A stretch of 64,000 nt of DNA, from contig NZ_MVJM01000004.1 in the NCBI RefSeq assembly GCF_002156385.1, forward strand, positions 60,771 to 124,770. The letters run 5' to 3'. Every line of letters begins with the position of its first letter. The stretch's first letter is position 1. Position numbers and translations under genes: made by a program. The notes under the pieces were generated by a model. It was not told the DNA's origin, ran no database searches, and worked only from the letters and a program-made list of their open reading frames with translations. The stretch is from Halalkalibacter urbisdiaboli (GTDB lineage Bacteria; Bacillota; Bacilli; Bacillales; Bacillaceae_D). This document shows positions 26,931-36,609 of the stretch, piece after piece.

Positions 26931-27929
26931 CTACTCCTTCGTCTTTAAGGTTACCTTCTCCTTAACTTTTACGTTAAATAAGTACGTCGGGTAATATCCT
27001 AATAAAACATCAGCTACATTTTGAGCGGTTTTTCTTTTAAGCTCTAGCTGCGCTTCCTCGGAGTACCAAGCAACATGTGGGTTTAAAATAACATTGTCCA
27101 TCTTCAACAACGGGTTATTCTCATTGATTGGCTCTTCTTCCACAACATCAAGACCAGCCCCAGCAATTTCTCCTTGTTCAAGTGCCGAAATTAATGCTTT
27201 TTCGTCAATAACCGGTCCTCTTGCTGTGTTAACGATGAAGGCCTCTTTTTTCATTGCTTTAAATTGCTCCTTACTTATCATTCCTCTTGTGCTCTCAATT
27301 AAAGGAGCATGGACTGAGATAAAGTCTGCCTGCGCACATACTTCGTTTAACTCTAATAGCTCAACATTAAGGTCCTTTGCCACTTCCGGTGCGACATATG
27401 GATCAAATGCCACGACGTTGATTCCAAATGCTTGAGCTTTACTGGCCAATGTTTGCGGGATTTTCCCTAGTCCAATTAAACCGAGTACTCTATCACGTAA
27501 ACGATAGATCGGAACACTCACTTTATAATCCCAGTTATTCTCTTTAACCGCTTGATTTAAAAGAACAACTTTTCTTGCACATGCCATGATAAGTGCAAAG
27601 GCATGGTCTGATACTTCATCCATACAATAATCAGTAACGTTTCCTACGATAACTCCATGCTCTGTCGCTGCATCAGTATCAATCGTATTGACACCTACTC
27701 CATAGCGGGACACAACCTTTAATTTAGGCAGACTCTCAATAACCTTCCGCGTAATTGGAGCATATTGGTTGATTAACGCATCTGCGTCCTTAGCTGCTTC
27801 AATCACATCCTCTTCCGTTTTACATTGAACTGCTACAAATTCAACACCATCGACTTTGTTTAGTACCTCTTGTTCTGGTGCTAATGAAGCAAATTCATAA
27901 TCTGTTACAACGACTTTAAATGTACTCAC
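26931..27929 (-). CDS. D-isomer specific 2-hydroxyacid dehydrogenase (CtBP-like)
   Basis: NAD-dependent dehydrogenase of 332 residues. The nucleotide-binding motif is VLGLIGLGKIPQTLASKA (~residues 147-164), with a Gly-to-Pro change at its third glycine position. The catalytic residues fall in NTARGPVIDEKAL, VEEEPI and NPHVAWYSEEA. It belongs to the branch related to CtBP and glyoxylate/hydroxypyruvate reductases. It lies 11 bp before the DapA-like gene, so it probably processes an intermediate or product of that enzyme. Confidence 0.9.
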   Translation of the reverse strand: MSTFKVVVTDYEFASLAPEQEVLNKVDGVEFVAVQCKTEEDVIEAAKDADALINQYAPITRKVIESLPKLKVVSRYGVGVNTIDTDAATEHGVIVGNVTDYCMDEVSDHAFALIMACARKVVLLNQAVKENNWDYKVSVPIYRLRDRVLGLIGLGKIPQTLASKAQAFGINVVAFDPYVAPEVAKDLNVELLELNEVCAQADFISVHAPLIESTRGMISKEQFKAMKKEAFIVNTARGPVIDEKALISALEQGEIAGAGLDVVEEEPINENNPLLKMDNVILNPHVAWYSEEAQLELKRKTAQNVADVLLGYYPTYLFNVKVKEKVTLKTKE

Positions 27930-27950
27930 TGTTTTTTCTCTCCTTTATCA

Positions 27951-28847
27951 TTACCCTAAAATAGCTAATAACACCGTAATTGTAAAAATACTAATTAACG
28001 TTGTGATTAATGTAATACTGGAGACAAGCTTCGGTTCGGTATTAAATTGAACGGCATACATGACAATCGTTGCTGCTGAAGGCATTGCAGCAGATACAAT
28101 TAATACCTTAGCAAGAAGCGGATCTAGCGGAAACATCATCACAATCCCTACAGCAATAAGCGGCGAAATGAACAACCTTAAAATGACACCATAGGTAATA
28201 TGCCCCCAATTAAAATTGTCCCACTTAATTTGCGCTAATTGCATCCCTAAAATAACCATCACGGTCGGAACAGTTGCTTCTGCAATAATATCAATGGTTA
28301 AAAAGAGATTATCGGGAATCTCCCAGTTGACACTTTTCAATATCAACGCGAGTATAACAGCATAAGTTGCTGGCATTTCAAACACTGATTTTACAGCAAC
28401 TCCTATTCCAGCCTCTCCTCTTGCCGCATAGTACACACCAAAAAAATTCATTATGATCGCTTGAAGAACAAGAAAGGAGACTGAATAAGCAAAGCCCATG
28501 TCTCCATATGCAAATAAAATAATTGGGGCTCCGTAATTCCCTGAATTCATAAAAGCCGTTGATAAAATCATCCCGCTCTCTACCGATTGAGAATAGCCTT
28601 TTAGTTTCGCATACCATTTATTTATAACAATTAAAGCGAATAATAGAATAGCGGAGAAAATAACCATATAAAAATATTGCATATCTAGCTCCGCTGTATA
28701 AAACGTTCTAAAAACAAGACATGGAGTCATAATATAAATGGCTACCGTTGAGATTGCCTTTATATCAATCTTCTTCCACTTTTGAACCCCAAACCCGATT
28801 AAAAAAACGAGTAATACGGGTAAAACTACATCAAAAAAAATTGTCAT
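27951..28847 (-). CDS. AEC family carrier
   Basis: Membrane permease of 298 residues with about ten hydrophobic helices in two halves, and the AEC stretch GYSQSVESGMILSTAFMNSGNYGAPIILFAYG. AEC carriers in bacteria move malate-like or other acids. Within this operon it may export or import a sugar-acid product alongside the TRAP system. It is 29 bp downstream of the dehydratase gene. Confidence 0.88.
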   Translation of the reverse strand: MTIFFDVVLPVLLVFLIGFGVQKWKKIDIKAISTVAIYIMTPCLVFRTFYTAELDMQYFYMVIFSAILLFALIVINKWYAKLKGYSQSVESGMILSTAFMNSGNYGAPIILFAYGDMGFAYSVSFLVLQAIIMNFFGVYYAARGEAGIGVAVKSVFEMPATYAVILALILKSVNWEIPDNLFLTIDIIAEATVPTVMVILGMQLAQIKWDNFNWGHITYGVILRLFISPLIAVGIVMMFPLDPLLAKVLIVSAAMPSAATIVMYAVQFNTEPKLVSSITLITTLISIFTITVLLAILG

Positions 28848-28875
28848 CTTTATGTTCCACTTTTCTATTATCTAA

Positions 28876-30024
28876 TTACCATTCGGCTACCGTACCATCC
28901 TTATGACGCCAAACTGGGTTTTTCCAGTTGTGGCCTTTTCCTGCCATTTCCTTTACAACCTCTTCATTCACTGAAATCCCTAAGCCGGGGCCTTGAGGAA
29001 TTTTCACATGCCCATCTTCATAGTTAAAAACAGAAGGATCGCTTAAATAATCTAATAAATCGCTACCTTGGTTATAGTGAATTCCTAGACTTTGTTCTTG
29101 GATAAATGCATTATGTGCTGTAGCATCCACTTGGAGACACGAAGCAAGTGCAATTGGCCCTAGTGGACAGTGAGGTGCAACGGCCACATCATATGCTTCT
29201 GCCATAGAGAAAATCTTTTTACACTCTGTAATTCCCCCAGCATGAGATAAATCTGGTTGAATGATATCTACGTATCCATCCGCTAATAACTGTTTAAAAT
29301 CCCATCTTGAGTACATTCTTTCTCCTGTTGCAATCGGGATATGAGTATGCTGTGCTATTTCCCGTAGTGCCTCATTATTTTCAGGAAGGACAGGCTCTTC
29401 AATAAACATCGGGCGGAATGGTTCAAGTTCTTTTGCTAAAATCTTTGCCATCGGCTTGTGAACACGGCCATGAAAGTCGATTCCGATACCAATATAATCG
29501 CCTACCGCTTCTCTTACCGCAGCAATTCGTTCGACTACGGCATCAATTTTTTGATAGGAATCAACATATTGAAGCTCCTCTGTCCCATTCATTTTTACAG
29601 CTGTAAATCCTGCATTTACAACTTCCTTAGCCGCTTTCCCAACGTCACTAGGACGATCGCCTCCAATCCAGGAATACACTCGAATTGAATCACGACATGC
29701 TCCACCTAGTAATTGATAAACGGGTGCATTAAAAAATTTCCCTTTAATATCCCATAATGCTTGGTCAATCCCAGCTATCGCACTCATTAAAATCGGGCCG
29801 CCTCGATAAAATCCCGAGCGATATAGAACATTCCAATGGTCCTCAATGCGAAGAGGGTCCTTACCAATTAAGTAGTCACTTAACTCTGCTACTGCCGCCT
29901 TTACTGTACTCGCTCTTCCTTCGACTATTGGTTCCCCCCAGCCTGTAATTCCCTCATCAGTATCAACTTTTAGAAAACACCATCTTGGTGGAACAATAAA
30001 GCATTCTAGTTTTGTAATTTTCAT
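28876..30024 (-). CDS. dgoD: Galactonate dehydratase-like enolase-superfamily enzyme
   Basis: Mandelate-racemase-type sugar-acid dehydratase of 382 residues, the size of DgoD. Metal ligands are in [18 protein letters not shown] and ATGERMYS. The barrel continues with [15 protein letters not shown] and the C-terminal [14 protein letters not shown] histidine. The N-terminal [20 protein letters not shown] is very DgoD-like. Upstream are a KDPG-type aldolase and a KDG kinase, the next two enzymes of the De Ley-Doudoroff route. Substrate could be D-galactonate or a related acid. Confidence 0.85.
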   Translation of the reverse strand: MKITKLECFIVPPRWCFLKVDTDEGITGWGEPIVEGRASTVKAAVAELSDYLIGKDPLRIEDHWNVLYRSGFYRGGPILMSAIAGIDQALWDIKGKFFNAPVYQLLGGACRDSIRVYSWIGGDRPSDVGKAAKEVVNAGFTAVKMNGTEELQYVDSYQKIDAVVERIAAVREAVGDYIGIGIDFHGRVHKPMAKILAKELEPFRPMFIEEPVLPENNEALREIAQHTHIPIATGERMYSRWDFKQLLADGYVDIIQPDLSHAGGITECKKIFSMAEAYDVAVAPHCPLGPIALASCLQVDATAHNAFIQEQSLGIHYNQGSDLLDYLSDPSVFNYEDGHVKIPQGPGLGISVNEEVVKEMAGKGHNWKNPVWRHKDGTVAEW

Positions 30025-30038
30025 TGTTAATCCCCCTC

Positions 30039-30677
30039 TTATTTAGAACGTGCAGCTCGGATCGCCTCTACATATTGTTTTGATTTCGCTGTTAACTCTT
30101 CAAAATAAGCTTCATCCATTTCGTGTTTCGTATCAACAAGGGCACTTCCTAAACCAGCAGCAACCCCGCCTGCTTTTATGTAATCTTGAATATTTGATAG
30201 ATCAATACCACCCGTTGGCATTAGAGGAATATGAGGAAGTGGTCCGTGCACATCCTTTAAATACTTAGGACCGAATACGTTAGCCGGAAACACTTTAATC
30301 ACATCAGACCCATTTTCATATGCCGTCAGAATTTCTGTTGGTGTTAATGCTCCTGCAATACTAATAATCCCGTACCGTTTTGTCAGACGAATCGTTTCGA
30401 CATTGACAGTTGGAGAGAAAATAAATTTTGCTCCTGCCATAATCGCAGCTCTAGCGGTTTCAGGATCTAAAACCGTTCCCGCTCCAACAATTACATCATC
30501 CAATTCCGTTGATACTTGCTCAATTAGTTCTAGCACTCGTGGTGTTTCAACCGTAATTTCTAATGTTCGAACGCCACCTTCACGCAAGGCTTTCGCAATA
30601 GAAAGAATATTTTCTGGTTTTGCACCACGTATAATCGCCACAACACCATTTTCCTGAATTTGTTGTAATAAGCTCAT
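30039..30677 (-). CDS. eda: 2-keto-3-deoxy-6-phospho(galacto)gluconate aldolase
   Basis: Schiff-base aldolase of 212 residues that splits KDPG or KDPGal to pyruvate and glyceraldehyde 3-phosphate. Motifs: [15 protein letters not shown] with the catalytic glutamate, [15 protein letters not shown], the lysine in VIKVFPAN (~K133), and PTGGID. It lies 15 bp downstream of the kinase and 14 bp before dgoD. Confidence 0.92.
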   Translation of the reverse strand: MSLLQQIQENGVVAIIRGAKPENILSIAKALREGGVRTLEITVETPRVLELIEQVSTELDDVIVGAGTVLDPETARAAIMAGAKFIFSPTVNVETIRLTKRYGIISIAGALTPTEILTAYENGSDVIKVFPANVFGPKYLKDVHGPLPHIPLMPTGGIDLSNIQDYIKAGGVAAGLGSALVDTKHEMDEAYFEELTAKSKQYVEAIRAARSK

Positions 30678-30692
30678 ATTCTCCTCCTTAAA

Positions 30693-31655
30693 TTACCGAC
30701 TTACATCATCGTCTGGTTTGTTAATAAATCTTTCAATTTCATTTCGCTCTGGTAACCCTTCAACATCGCCGTTCACCGTTGTAACGATAGCGCCGACTGC
30801 ATTTCCACGTCGAACAGCTTCGGCAAGCGGTAGGCCATCTAGTACTCCCGACATAAATCCAGCCGCAAAACCATCTCCAGCTCCTACTGGATCAACCACC
30901 TTTTCAACATAAAAGCCTGGAATAAGCTCACTTTTCTCAGAGGTAAAATAGTAAGCCCCTTCTGCTCCTACTTTTAAAATGACTGTGCTTGCTCCGAGTT
31001 GTAAAAACTTTTCTCCTAAAACAGCTGGATCAGTTTCACCTAATATAAACTCCCCTTCTGAAATCCCTGGAAGGATGATATCAGCTTGTTTCGCAATTCT
31101 TAGCAGCACTTCTCGTGCCCGTTCTTCGCTCCACAATTTCTTTCTTAAGTTAGGGTCAAAGACAATCTTAAGATTATTTCTCTTTGCTATCCGTATGGCT
31201 TCAAAAATCATTTCCTCACAATTCTCACTTAACGCTGGAGTAATCCCAGAAATATGTAAGTATTTCGCCTTTGCAAGGTAGGCTTCATTCAAATCTTCTT
31301 TCGTTAATTGACTAGCAGCAGAGCCTTTTCGGTAATACTGAATGCGCACATCAGAAGCACTTCGAATTTCTTTAAAGAAAAGTCCTGTTGGAGCGGTTGG
31401 ATCTACCTTCACTTCACTCACGTCTACACCCTCACCACGGATAAAGGCAAGCATTCCTTTCCCTAATTCATCATCGCCAATCGCGCTAATCCAGCCTGCC
31501 TGATGACCAAGTCTTGAGAGGCCAATCGAGAAATTCGACTCTGCGCCTCCATATCTTTTTGAAAATACATTTGCATAGCGGATAGGTCCTGAATCAGGAG
31601 TAAATAAAGCCATCGTTTCACCAATTGTTACAACATCCATCTCAAAATCCCTCAC
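30693..31655 (-). CDS. kdgK: 2-keto-3-deoxygluconokinase (PfkB family)
   Basis: Sugar kinase of 320 residues. N-terminal signature GGAESNFSIGLSRLGH and C-terminal signature DPVGAGDGFAAGFMSG with the catalytic Asp. The FFKEIRSASDVRIQYYRKGSAAS segment is typical of KDG kinases. It is first in the enzyme operon and is separated from the transporter genes by a large terminator. Confidence 0.9.
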   Translation of the reverse strand: MRDFEMDVVTIGETMALFTPDSGPIRYANVFSKRYGGAESNFSIGLSRLGHQAGWISAIGDDELGKGMLAFIRGEGVDVSEVKVDPTAPTGLFFKEIRSASDVRIQYYRKGSAASQLTKEDLNEAYLAKAKYLHISGITPALSENCEEMIFEAIRIAKRNNLKIVFDPNLRKKLWSEERAREVLLRIAKQADIILPGISEGEFILGETDPAVLGEKFLQLGASTVILKVGAEGAYYFTSEKSELIPGFYVEKVVDPVGAGDGFAAGFMSGVLDGLPLAEAVRRGNAVGAIVTTVNGDVEGLPERNEIERFINKPDDDVSR

Positions 31656-31690
31656 TTTTGTTCGTTAGACAAACCGTATTAATTCCATTT

Positions 31691-31786
31691 AAAAAAAGAG
31701 GGAGCCTAGACTTTGACATGTCCATGAACACAATAAGAGAAACTCATATTATGTCGCTACAGTCAAAAAGAACTTGGTTCCCCCTT
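31691..31786 (-). terminator. Long terminator between transporter and enzyme operons
   Basis: GAGGGAGCC pairs with GGTTCCCCCTT, with inner GACAT/ATGTC and TTTGAC/GTCAAA pairs, forming a stem-loop of about 90 nt. On the minus strand TTTTTTT follows directly. It should end or attenuate the TRAP-HPr transcript before the kinase. Confidence 0.6.
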
Positions 31787-31792
31787 GATGTT

Positions 31793-32050
31793 TTAAGTTA
31801 AAAATTTAATTACTTCTTTCAGAGCACTTTCGCTATCTTCACCAACAGCACGTACCGTTAAACGATCACCATTTTGAAGTTGTAATGTAATAAGACCTAA
31901 AAAACTTTTTAGATTTACTTCCACTACAGTTCCGCGGACCAACTTTTTCAAGAAAATCTCACAATGATAAGGTTGTATCAATTGACTAAGTCCTGTGATT
32001 GTCTGTTCTTCAGAAATGTTCACGGTAATTTCTTGTGAGTGTCCATGCAT
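31793..32050 (-). CDS. HPr-like protein without His-15 (Crh-like)
   Basis: 85-residue HPr-fold protein encoded in a TRAP operon. The Ser46 region is kept (VNLKSFLGLITLQLQNGD, Ser49 here). The usual GxHARP active-site loop is replaced by NISEEQTITGLSQL, with Glu at the His15 position. It therefore cannot pass phosphate from enzyme I to sugars. It resembles B. subtilis Crh, which has Gln15 and works with CcpA after HPrK phosphorylates Ser46. An insertion of about 3-4 residues lies before the Ser46 helix. A regulatory role is inferred. Confidence 0.8.
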   Translation of the reverse strand: MHGHSQEITVNISEEQTITGLSQLIQPYHCEIFLKKLVRGTVVEVNLKSFLGLITLQLQNGDRLTVRAVGEDSESALKEVIKFLT

Positions 32051-32082
32051 ACGTCTATCTCCTTTTTATGAAATACTAATGC

Positions 32083-33354
32083 TTACCTTAAAAAGAACAA
32101 GGATATTTGTGGAACGAAGATAACAATAATCAATGTCAGTAACATCGCAAAGAAGAAAGGTATAATCGCTCGAGATAACGTTTCAATCGATAATCCTGAA
32201 ATTCCAGAGCCTACAAATAAATTCACCCCTAAAGGTGGCGTTATAAAGCCAATCGCTAGGTTTAATACCATAATAATCCCGAAGTGAACGGGGTCGTAGC
32301 CAATATTGAGTGCAATTGGTAATAAAATTGGCGTCAAGATGATAATCGCAGCAAGCGTATCCATAAAACAACCGACGATTAATAATAAAACCGTAATAAG
32401 TAAAATAATGACAATTGGATTTTCTGAAACAGAAAGCATTGCTTGAGCCACTTGATAAGGAATTTGCTCAATTGTTAATAGCCGTCCAAATGCCGTTGCG
32501 GTGCCGACGATAATTAAAATGGTCGCCGTTGTTAATGCAGAATCTGCGATTACTTTTGGAAGGTCTTTGATTTTGAGTTCCTTGTATAACAGAAGCCCTG
32601 CAATTAAGCCATAGACAACTGCAATTACTGCAGCTTCTGTAGGTGTGAATACCCCGCCGTAAATACCACCCAAAATAATAACTGGTATTAGTAATGCCCA
32701 TTTTGCATCCCAAACCGACCTAGCAATATTTGATATTGATGTTTTTTCTGTAGTCCCGACGTAGCCCTTTTTTCGTGAATAATAATACGTCCAAACCATT
32801 AATGATAGCCCTACTAATAGACCTGGAATAATACCTGCAATAAACATTTCTGCAATCGACACACTTCCTACAACCCCGTAAATAACCATTGGGATACTTG
32901 GGGGGATAATAACCCCAAGGGAACCTGCAGAAGCAACAACTGCTGTTGCAAATTTCTTATCATATCCTTGTCTAACCATAGCAGGAATCATAATTCCACC
33001 AATTGCTGCAACAGTTGCCGGTCCTGAACCAGAAATTGCTGCGAAAAACATACACGTAATAATTGTAGCTATAGCAAATCCACCTGTTTTATTCCCAACT
33101 AAAGAGTTGGCGACACGGAAAAGGCGATCGGAAATTCCACCCTTCCCCATAATTTCACCAGCTAATATGAAAAAGGGAACTGCCATTAAAGGAAACGAAT
33201 CAACAGATGTGATTAATTCCTTTGACAAAAACTCTAATGGTAATGAACCAGAATAGATGATTGTCACCAACGTTGCTAAGCCTAGAGAAATCCCAATTGG
33301 AACACTTAAAAATAGAAATATCGCAAAGGCTCCAAAAAGCACTGCTGCAGTCAT
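32083..33354 (-). CDS. dctM: TRAP transporter large permease, DctM
   Basis: Membrane subunit of 423 residues with the usual 12 helices. It carries the DctM stretches PLMAVPFFILAGEIMGKGGIS, GSGPATVAAIGGIMIPAM and PPSIPMVIYG, and ends in TPPLGVNLFVGSGISG. It forms the transport channel with DctQ, energised by a sodium or proton gradient. The gene is 15 bp downstream of dctQ. Confidence 0.95.
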   Translation of the reverse strand: MTAAVLFGAFAIFLFLSVPIGISLGLATLVTIIYSGSLPLEFLSKELITSVDSFPLMAVPFFILAGEIMGKGGISDRLFRVANSLVGNKTGGFAIATIITCMFFAAISGSGPATVAAIGGIMIPAMVRQGYDKKFATAVVASAGSLGVIIPPSIPMVIYGVVGSVSIAEMFIAGIIPGLLVGLSLMVWTYYYSRKKGYVGTTEKTSISNIARSVWDAKWALLIPVIILGGIYGGVFTPTEAAVIAVVYGLIAGLLLYKELKIKDLPKVIADSALTTATILIIVGTATAFGRLLTIEQIPYQVAQAMLSVSENPIVIILLITVLLLIVGCFMDTLAAIIILTPILLPIALNIGYDPVHFGIIMVLNLAIGFITPPLGVNLFVGSGISGLSIETLSRAIIPFFFAMLLTLIIVIFVPQISLFFLR

Positions 33355-33369
33355 CTTTTCAACCTCCTT

Positions 33370-33903
33370 TTACTCCGTTATCTCATCTTGGACTTTTTCT
33401 AATTCAGTTTTTATTTCAGTACCGCCTTTGCCTAATAACGCTTTAAACTGCTTTATCAGATTTTGAATCAATCGTAGGGCTGTTAATCCCATTCCAACTG
33501 GTGCTGCCATGTAGATATAACCCATTGGAATTTGATTAGCCGGAGAACGCTGTCCAAAAGCAAGTAACTTTGAAGCAATGTCATAACCATATCGAATCAC
33601 AAAAATAGCAAACGCTAAGAATAATAAATTGGCAATAATATTAAGAATAATTCTTCCTTTATCTTTGAATGCGAGAAGCAGGAGGTCTACTTTAATATGT
33701 CTTTGCTTTTTGACTCCATAACTAATCCCCACATAGACAATCCAGATAAAGCTATATCTAGCAAGCTCCTCAGACCATGATAACGAGCTTCCAAATACAT
33801 ATCTCATTACCACCTGGAGGAAAATCACACTTACCATTACTATTGAAAGGACTACTAAAATGACCTCTTCTATATGATCATCTAACCACTTAAACACCTT
33901 CAT
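33370..33903 (-). CDS. dctQ: TRAP transporter small permease, DctQ
   Basis: Four-helix membrane subunit of 177 residues with the family motif SWSEELARYSFIWIVYVGISYGVKKQRHIKVD. The C-terminal tail is charged. It partners the DctM protein encoded next. Confidence 0.92.
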   Translation of the reverse strand: MKVFKWLDDHIEEVILVVLSIVMVSVIFLQVVMRYVFGSSLSWSEELARYSFIWIVYVGISYGVKKQRHIKVDLLLLAFKDKGRIILNIIANLLFLAFAIFVIRYGYDIASKLLAFGQRSPANQIPMGYIYMAAPVGMGLTALRLIQNLIKQFKALLGKGGTEIKTELEKVQDEITE

Positions 33904-34025
33904 CGTTGTTACCTCTCTCTCGTTTTTAGTAAAGGAAAACAGACTATAACATTAAACTATTTTTATGTTTATCTTTTGCTTTCCTTTATTAAAACTGTCG
34001 TCCTCACCAAACTCTTTAGAAAGTA

Positions 34026-34055
34026 GGAAAAGGCTCGAATATCCAAGCCTTTTCC
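34026..34055 (-). terminator. Intercistronic hairpin between dctP and dctQ
   Basis: A perfect 10-bp stem GGAAAAGGCT/AGCCTTTTCC with a 10-nt loop lies just after dctP. It lacks a full U-run, so partial attenuation or mRNA stabilisation is likely. Confidence 0.6.
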
Positions 34056-34067
34056 CTAGATTCCTTC

Positions 34068-35135
34068 TTATTGTTGCGCTGCTTCAATTGCATCGTATAC
34101 TTGATTCACTAAATCAGAACCGATCTTTTCTGCGTACTCATCAAGTACTGGACGAATACGTTCAACCATCTCTTCACGAGCTTCTGGAGTGATTTCTGTA
34201 TATGTCATACCTTCAGCTTGTAAATCCTCAAGATATTGTGCGTTTGCTTCACGATTAAGTTCACGTTGGTATTGACCTGCTTCAATAGCCGCTTCTTGAA
34301 CAATTTGTTGTTGCTCTTCTGTTAAATCATCAAAGAATGACTTACTCATCAAGAATACGAACGGGCTGTAGATATGGTGTGTATTTGACACGTGATCTTG
34401 AACTTCGTGGAACTTTTGAAGGTAAATTGTTGCATATGGGTTTTCTTGACCATCAACCGTACGTTGTTGTAATGCTGCGAAAAGCTCTGTAAATGCCATT
34501 GGTGTTGGGTTTGCACCTAGAGCACGGAATGCATCCAAGTGTAACTCATTTTCCATTGTACGAATCTTTAGACCTTTGAAATCCTCTACTGTTGCAACCG
34601 GTCTCACACTGTTTGTTAAATCACGGAATCCATTTTCCCAGTAAGCTAAACCAACGAGGTTCTGTTCTGGAAGCATATCAAGAAACTGTTGACCAACTTC
34701 ACCATCCAATACAGTATCGGCAACTTCTTCACTTGGGAATAAGAACGGGAAGTCAAAGACACTGAATTCTGGAACAAAGTTTGCAATTGGTGCAGTTGAA
34801 GGAATCGTTACTTCTTGTGAACCAAGTTGAAGACCTTCTGTCATTGTACGGTCATCGCCAAGCTGTCCACTATGATATGTTTCAACTACGATAGAGCCTT
34901 CTGTTTTTTCTTCAACAATTTCTTTAAATTTAAGTAATCCTTTATACTGTGGATGTGCATCGTTCAAACCAATCCCAGCACGAATTGTTTTCGTTTCAAC
35001 CTGTTCAGTAGCTTGGTCTCCACCTGTTTCTGGTGCAGGCTCTTCAGTAGCTGTATCCCCACCGCCACCACCACATGCTGTTAGCATTAATGCTAATGCT
35101 GGAGCTAAAAATAGTGATAATTTACTCTTTTTCAT
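34068..35135 (-). CDS. dctP: TRAP transporter substrate-binding lipoprotein, DctP
   Basis: Extracytoplasmic receptor of 355 residues. Signal peptide and lipobox LMLTAC (Cys21) are followed by a Gly/Glu/Thr-rich linker. Mature motifs: RAGIGLNDAHPQYKGLLKF, GLKIRTMENELHLDAFRALG with the conserved arginine that binds the carboxylate, and TVDGQENPYATIYLQKFHEVQ. It is first in the dctP-dctQ-dctM-HPr operon. A hexonate such as galactonate is the likely ligand, judged by the enzyme genes downstream. Confidence 0.94.
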   Translation of the reverse strand: MKKSKLSLFLAPALALMLTACGGGGGDTATEEPAPETGGDQATEQVETKTIRAGIGLNDAHPQYKGLLKFKEIVEEKTEGSIVVETYHSGQLGDDRTMTEGLQLGSQEVTIPSTAPIANFVPEFSVFDFPFLFPSEEVADTVLDGEVGQQFLDMLPEQNLVGLAYWENGFRDLTNSVRPVATVEDFKGLKIRTMENELHLDAFRALGANPTPMAFTELFAALQQRTVDGQENPYATIYLQKFHEVQDHVSNTHHIYSPFVFLMSKSFFDDLTEEQQQIVQEAAIEAGQYQRELNREANAQYLEDLQAEGMTYTEITPEAREEMVERIRPVLDEYAEKIGSDLVNQVYDAIEAAQQ

Positions 35136-35173
35136 AAATAAATCCCCCTAAATATTTTTTTATTGTCCCCTTA

Positions 35174-35187
35174 AAGAAAGCGCTCTA
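35174..35187. promoter_or_regulatory. cre-like site in the dctP leader region
   Basis: The segment around AGAAAGCGCTCTAA keeps the cre core AAAGCGCT and lies 40-50 bp upstream of dctP, a position that would allow CcpA repression. Confidence 0.5.
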
Positions 35188-35441
35188 AATGAAAACTTCA
35201 CTTAAGGGATAACCTCTAGGAGTCGTTTGTCTCCATCAAGGTTCTATACCTTTTCCCATTCAATTCCTCAAATTATTTAAGAAGCAAGACTAAGTATTAG
35301 TTCAAATACAAGTAAATTCATATTAGCCTGAACCAGAAGTTCTATAACTTGAAGGAATGAAGATGAAAAAAGTTATTCAACCTTAAAATGTTCATTTCTT
35401 CGGCTCTTTATACAAATAATGTATCCCCTTTCATTTCCCCC

Positions 35442-35515
35442 GAAGAAAAAATATTTCTTCTTGATTATAGTTCGAAAAAAATTATTTTTCAATGGTTTTG
35501 AAAGAAATTTTTTTC
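35442..35515. promoter_or_regulatory. Cluster of A/T palindromes, putative RpiR-type operators
   Basis: Three dyads sit in the gene-free stretch upstream of dctP: GAAGAAA/TTTCTTC at 35442-35460, GAAAAAAATTATTTTTC at 35474-35490, and GAAAGAAATTTTTTTC at 35500-35515. The last differs by one base from the perfect palindrome at 36610-36625. They lie 300-380 bp from dctP and behind the end of gntZ. Confidence 0.45.
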
Positions 35516-35610
35516 GAACTAAATATAAATGGAAATTATTTTTATTTATGTGTGTCTACTACCTGTACCTCTGTGGGGCTACACCCAAAAACCTATTCGA
35601 GTTACCTCAG

Positions 35611-36504
35611 CTAGTTTTTCTCCGTATCATGACCCCCAAATTCATTCCGAAGAGCCGCAACGACCTTACCTGTAAAACTATCGTTATCTAATGACCGATA
35701 ACGCATTAATAGCGACATCGCGATAACAGGAGTTGCTGCTTGTAAATCTAGAGCTTCTTCAACAGTCCACTTTCCTTCTCCAGAAGAATGCATGACCCCC
35801 TTTATTTCGTCTAATTTCGCATCTTTAGAGAAAGTCCGCTCAGTTAATTCCATAAGCCATGAGCGAATGACCGAACCATTATTCCAGACCCTTGCTACTT
35901 TTTCATAATCATAATCAAATTCACTTTTCTCTAATATTTCAAACCCTTCCCCAATAGCTGCCATCATCCCATATTCGATTCCGTTATGAATCATTTTTAG
36001 ATAATGACCACTCCCTGCTTTCCCTGTATACAAGTAACCCTTTTCAACGGCTAAATCACGAAAAAGCGCCTCAACAGTAGTCCACGCCTCTTCATCTCCG
36101 CCAACCATAAAATTGGCTCCATTACGTGCGCCTTCCATTCCACCTGAGGTTCCTGCATCCATAAAGCTTATTCCAAAACTTTTTAATTGATTGTATCTGG
36201 AAATCGATTGTTTATAATGTGAGTTACCTGCTTCAATCACAATGTCCCCCTCTGACAGAAAAGGTGTAATGTCATCTAGTACAGGATCAACGACTTGATG
36301 AGGAACCATAATCCACACAATTCTCGGTGCATCTAAAGAGTCTATTAACTCTCGGTAACTACTAGTTTCCTTTGCCCCATGCTTTCCAACTTCTTTTACA
36401 GCGTGTTTATTTACATCGAACGCAACGACCTCGTGATTATGCTCCATTAAGTTTTTAGCAATATTAAAACCCATCTTTCCTAAACCAATTAATCCAATTT
36501 TCAT
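35611..36504 (-). CDS. gntZ: 6-phosphogluconate dehydrogenase, GntZ/YqeC type
   Basis: Short (297-residue) decarboxylating 6-phosphogluconate dehydrogenase. The start at 36504 follows GGAGG by 8 nt. Motifs: nucleotide fold MKIGLIGLGKMGFNIAKNL, substrate segment DAGTSGGMEGARNGANFMVGG, and the catalytic lysine/asparagine in GSGHYLKMIHNGIEYGMM. The short form usually uses NAD. Beside gntK and gntP it forms a gluconate pathway: uptake, phosphorylation, oxidation to ribulose 5-phosphate. Confidence 0.92.
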   Translation of the reverse strand: MKIGLIGLGKMGFNIAKNLMEHNHEVVAFDVNKHAVKEVGKHGAKETSSYRELIDSLDAPRIVWIMVPHQVVDPVLDDITPFLSEGDIVIEAGNSHYKQSISRYNQLKSFGISFMDAGTSGGMEGARNGANFMVGGDEEAWTTVEALFRDLAVEKGYLYTGKAGSGHYLKMIHNGIEYGMMAAIGEGFEILEKSEFDYDYEKVARVWNNGSVIRSWLMELTERTFSKDAKLDEIKGVMHSSGEGKWTVEEALDLQAATPVIAMSLLMRYRSLDNDSFTGKVVAALRNEFGGHDTEKN

Positions 36505-36609
36505 AATTAATACCTCCATTTTTTAATAACCAATGTTTAAAAAACAACTCCGGCAGCCTGTATTTTCTACCTCTAAGGAAAATTTATTTCACTTTAACAA
36601 TTATATTTA

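Noticed and set aside
35419..35691. Plus-strand open frame of 90 codons between dctP and gntZ
   Set aside because: It overlaps the 3' end of gntZ, runs through the A/T dyads and reads as Phe/Lys-rich low-complexity sequence.
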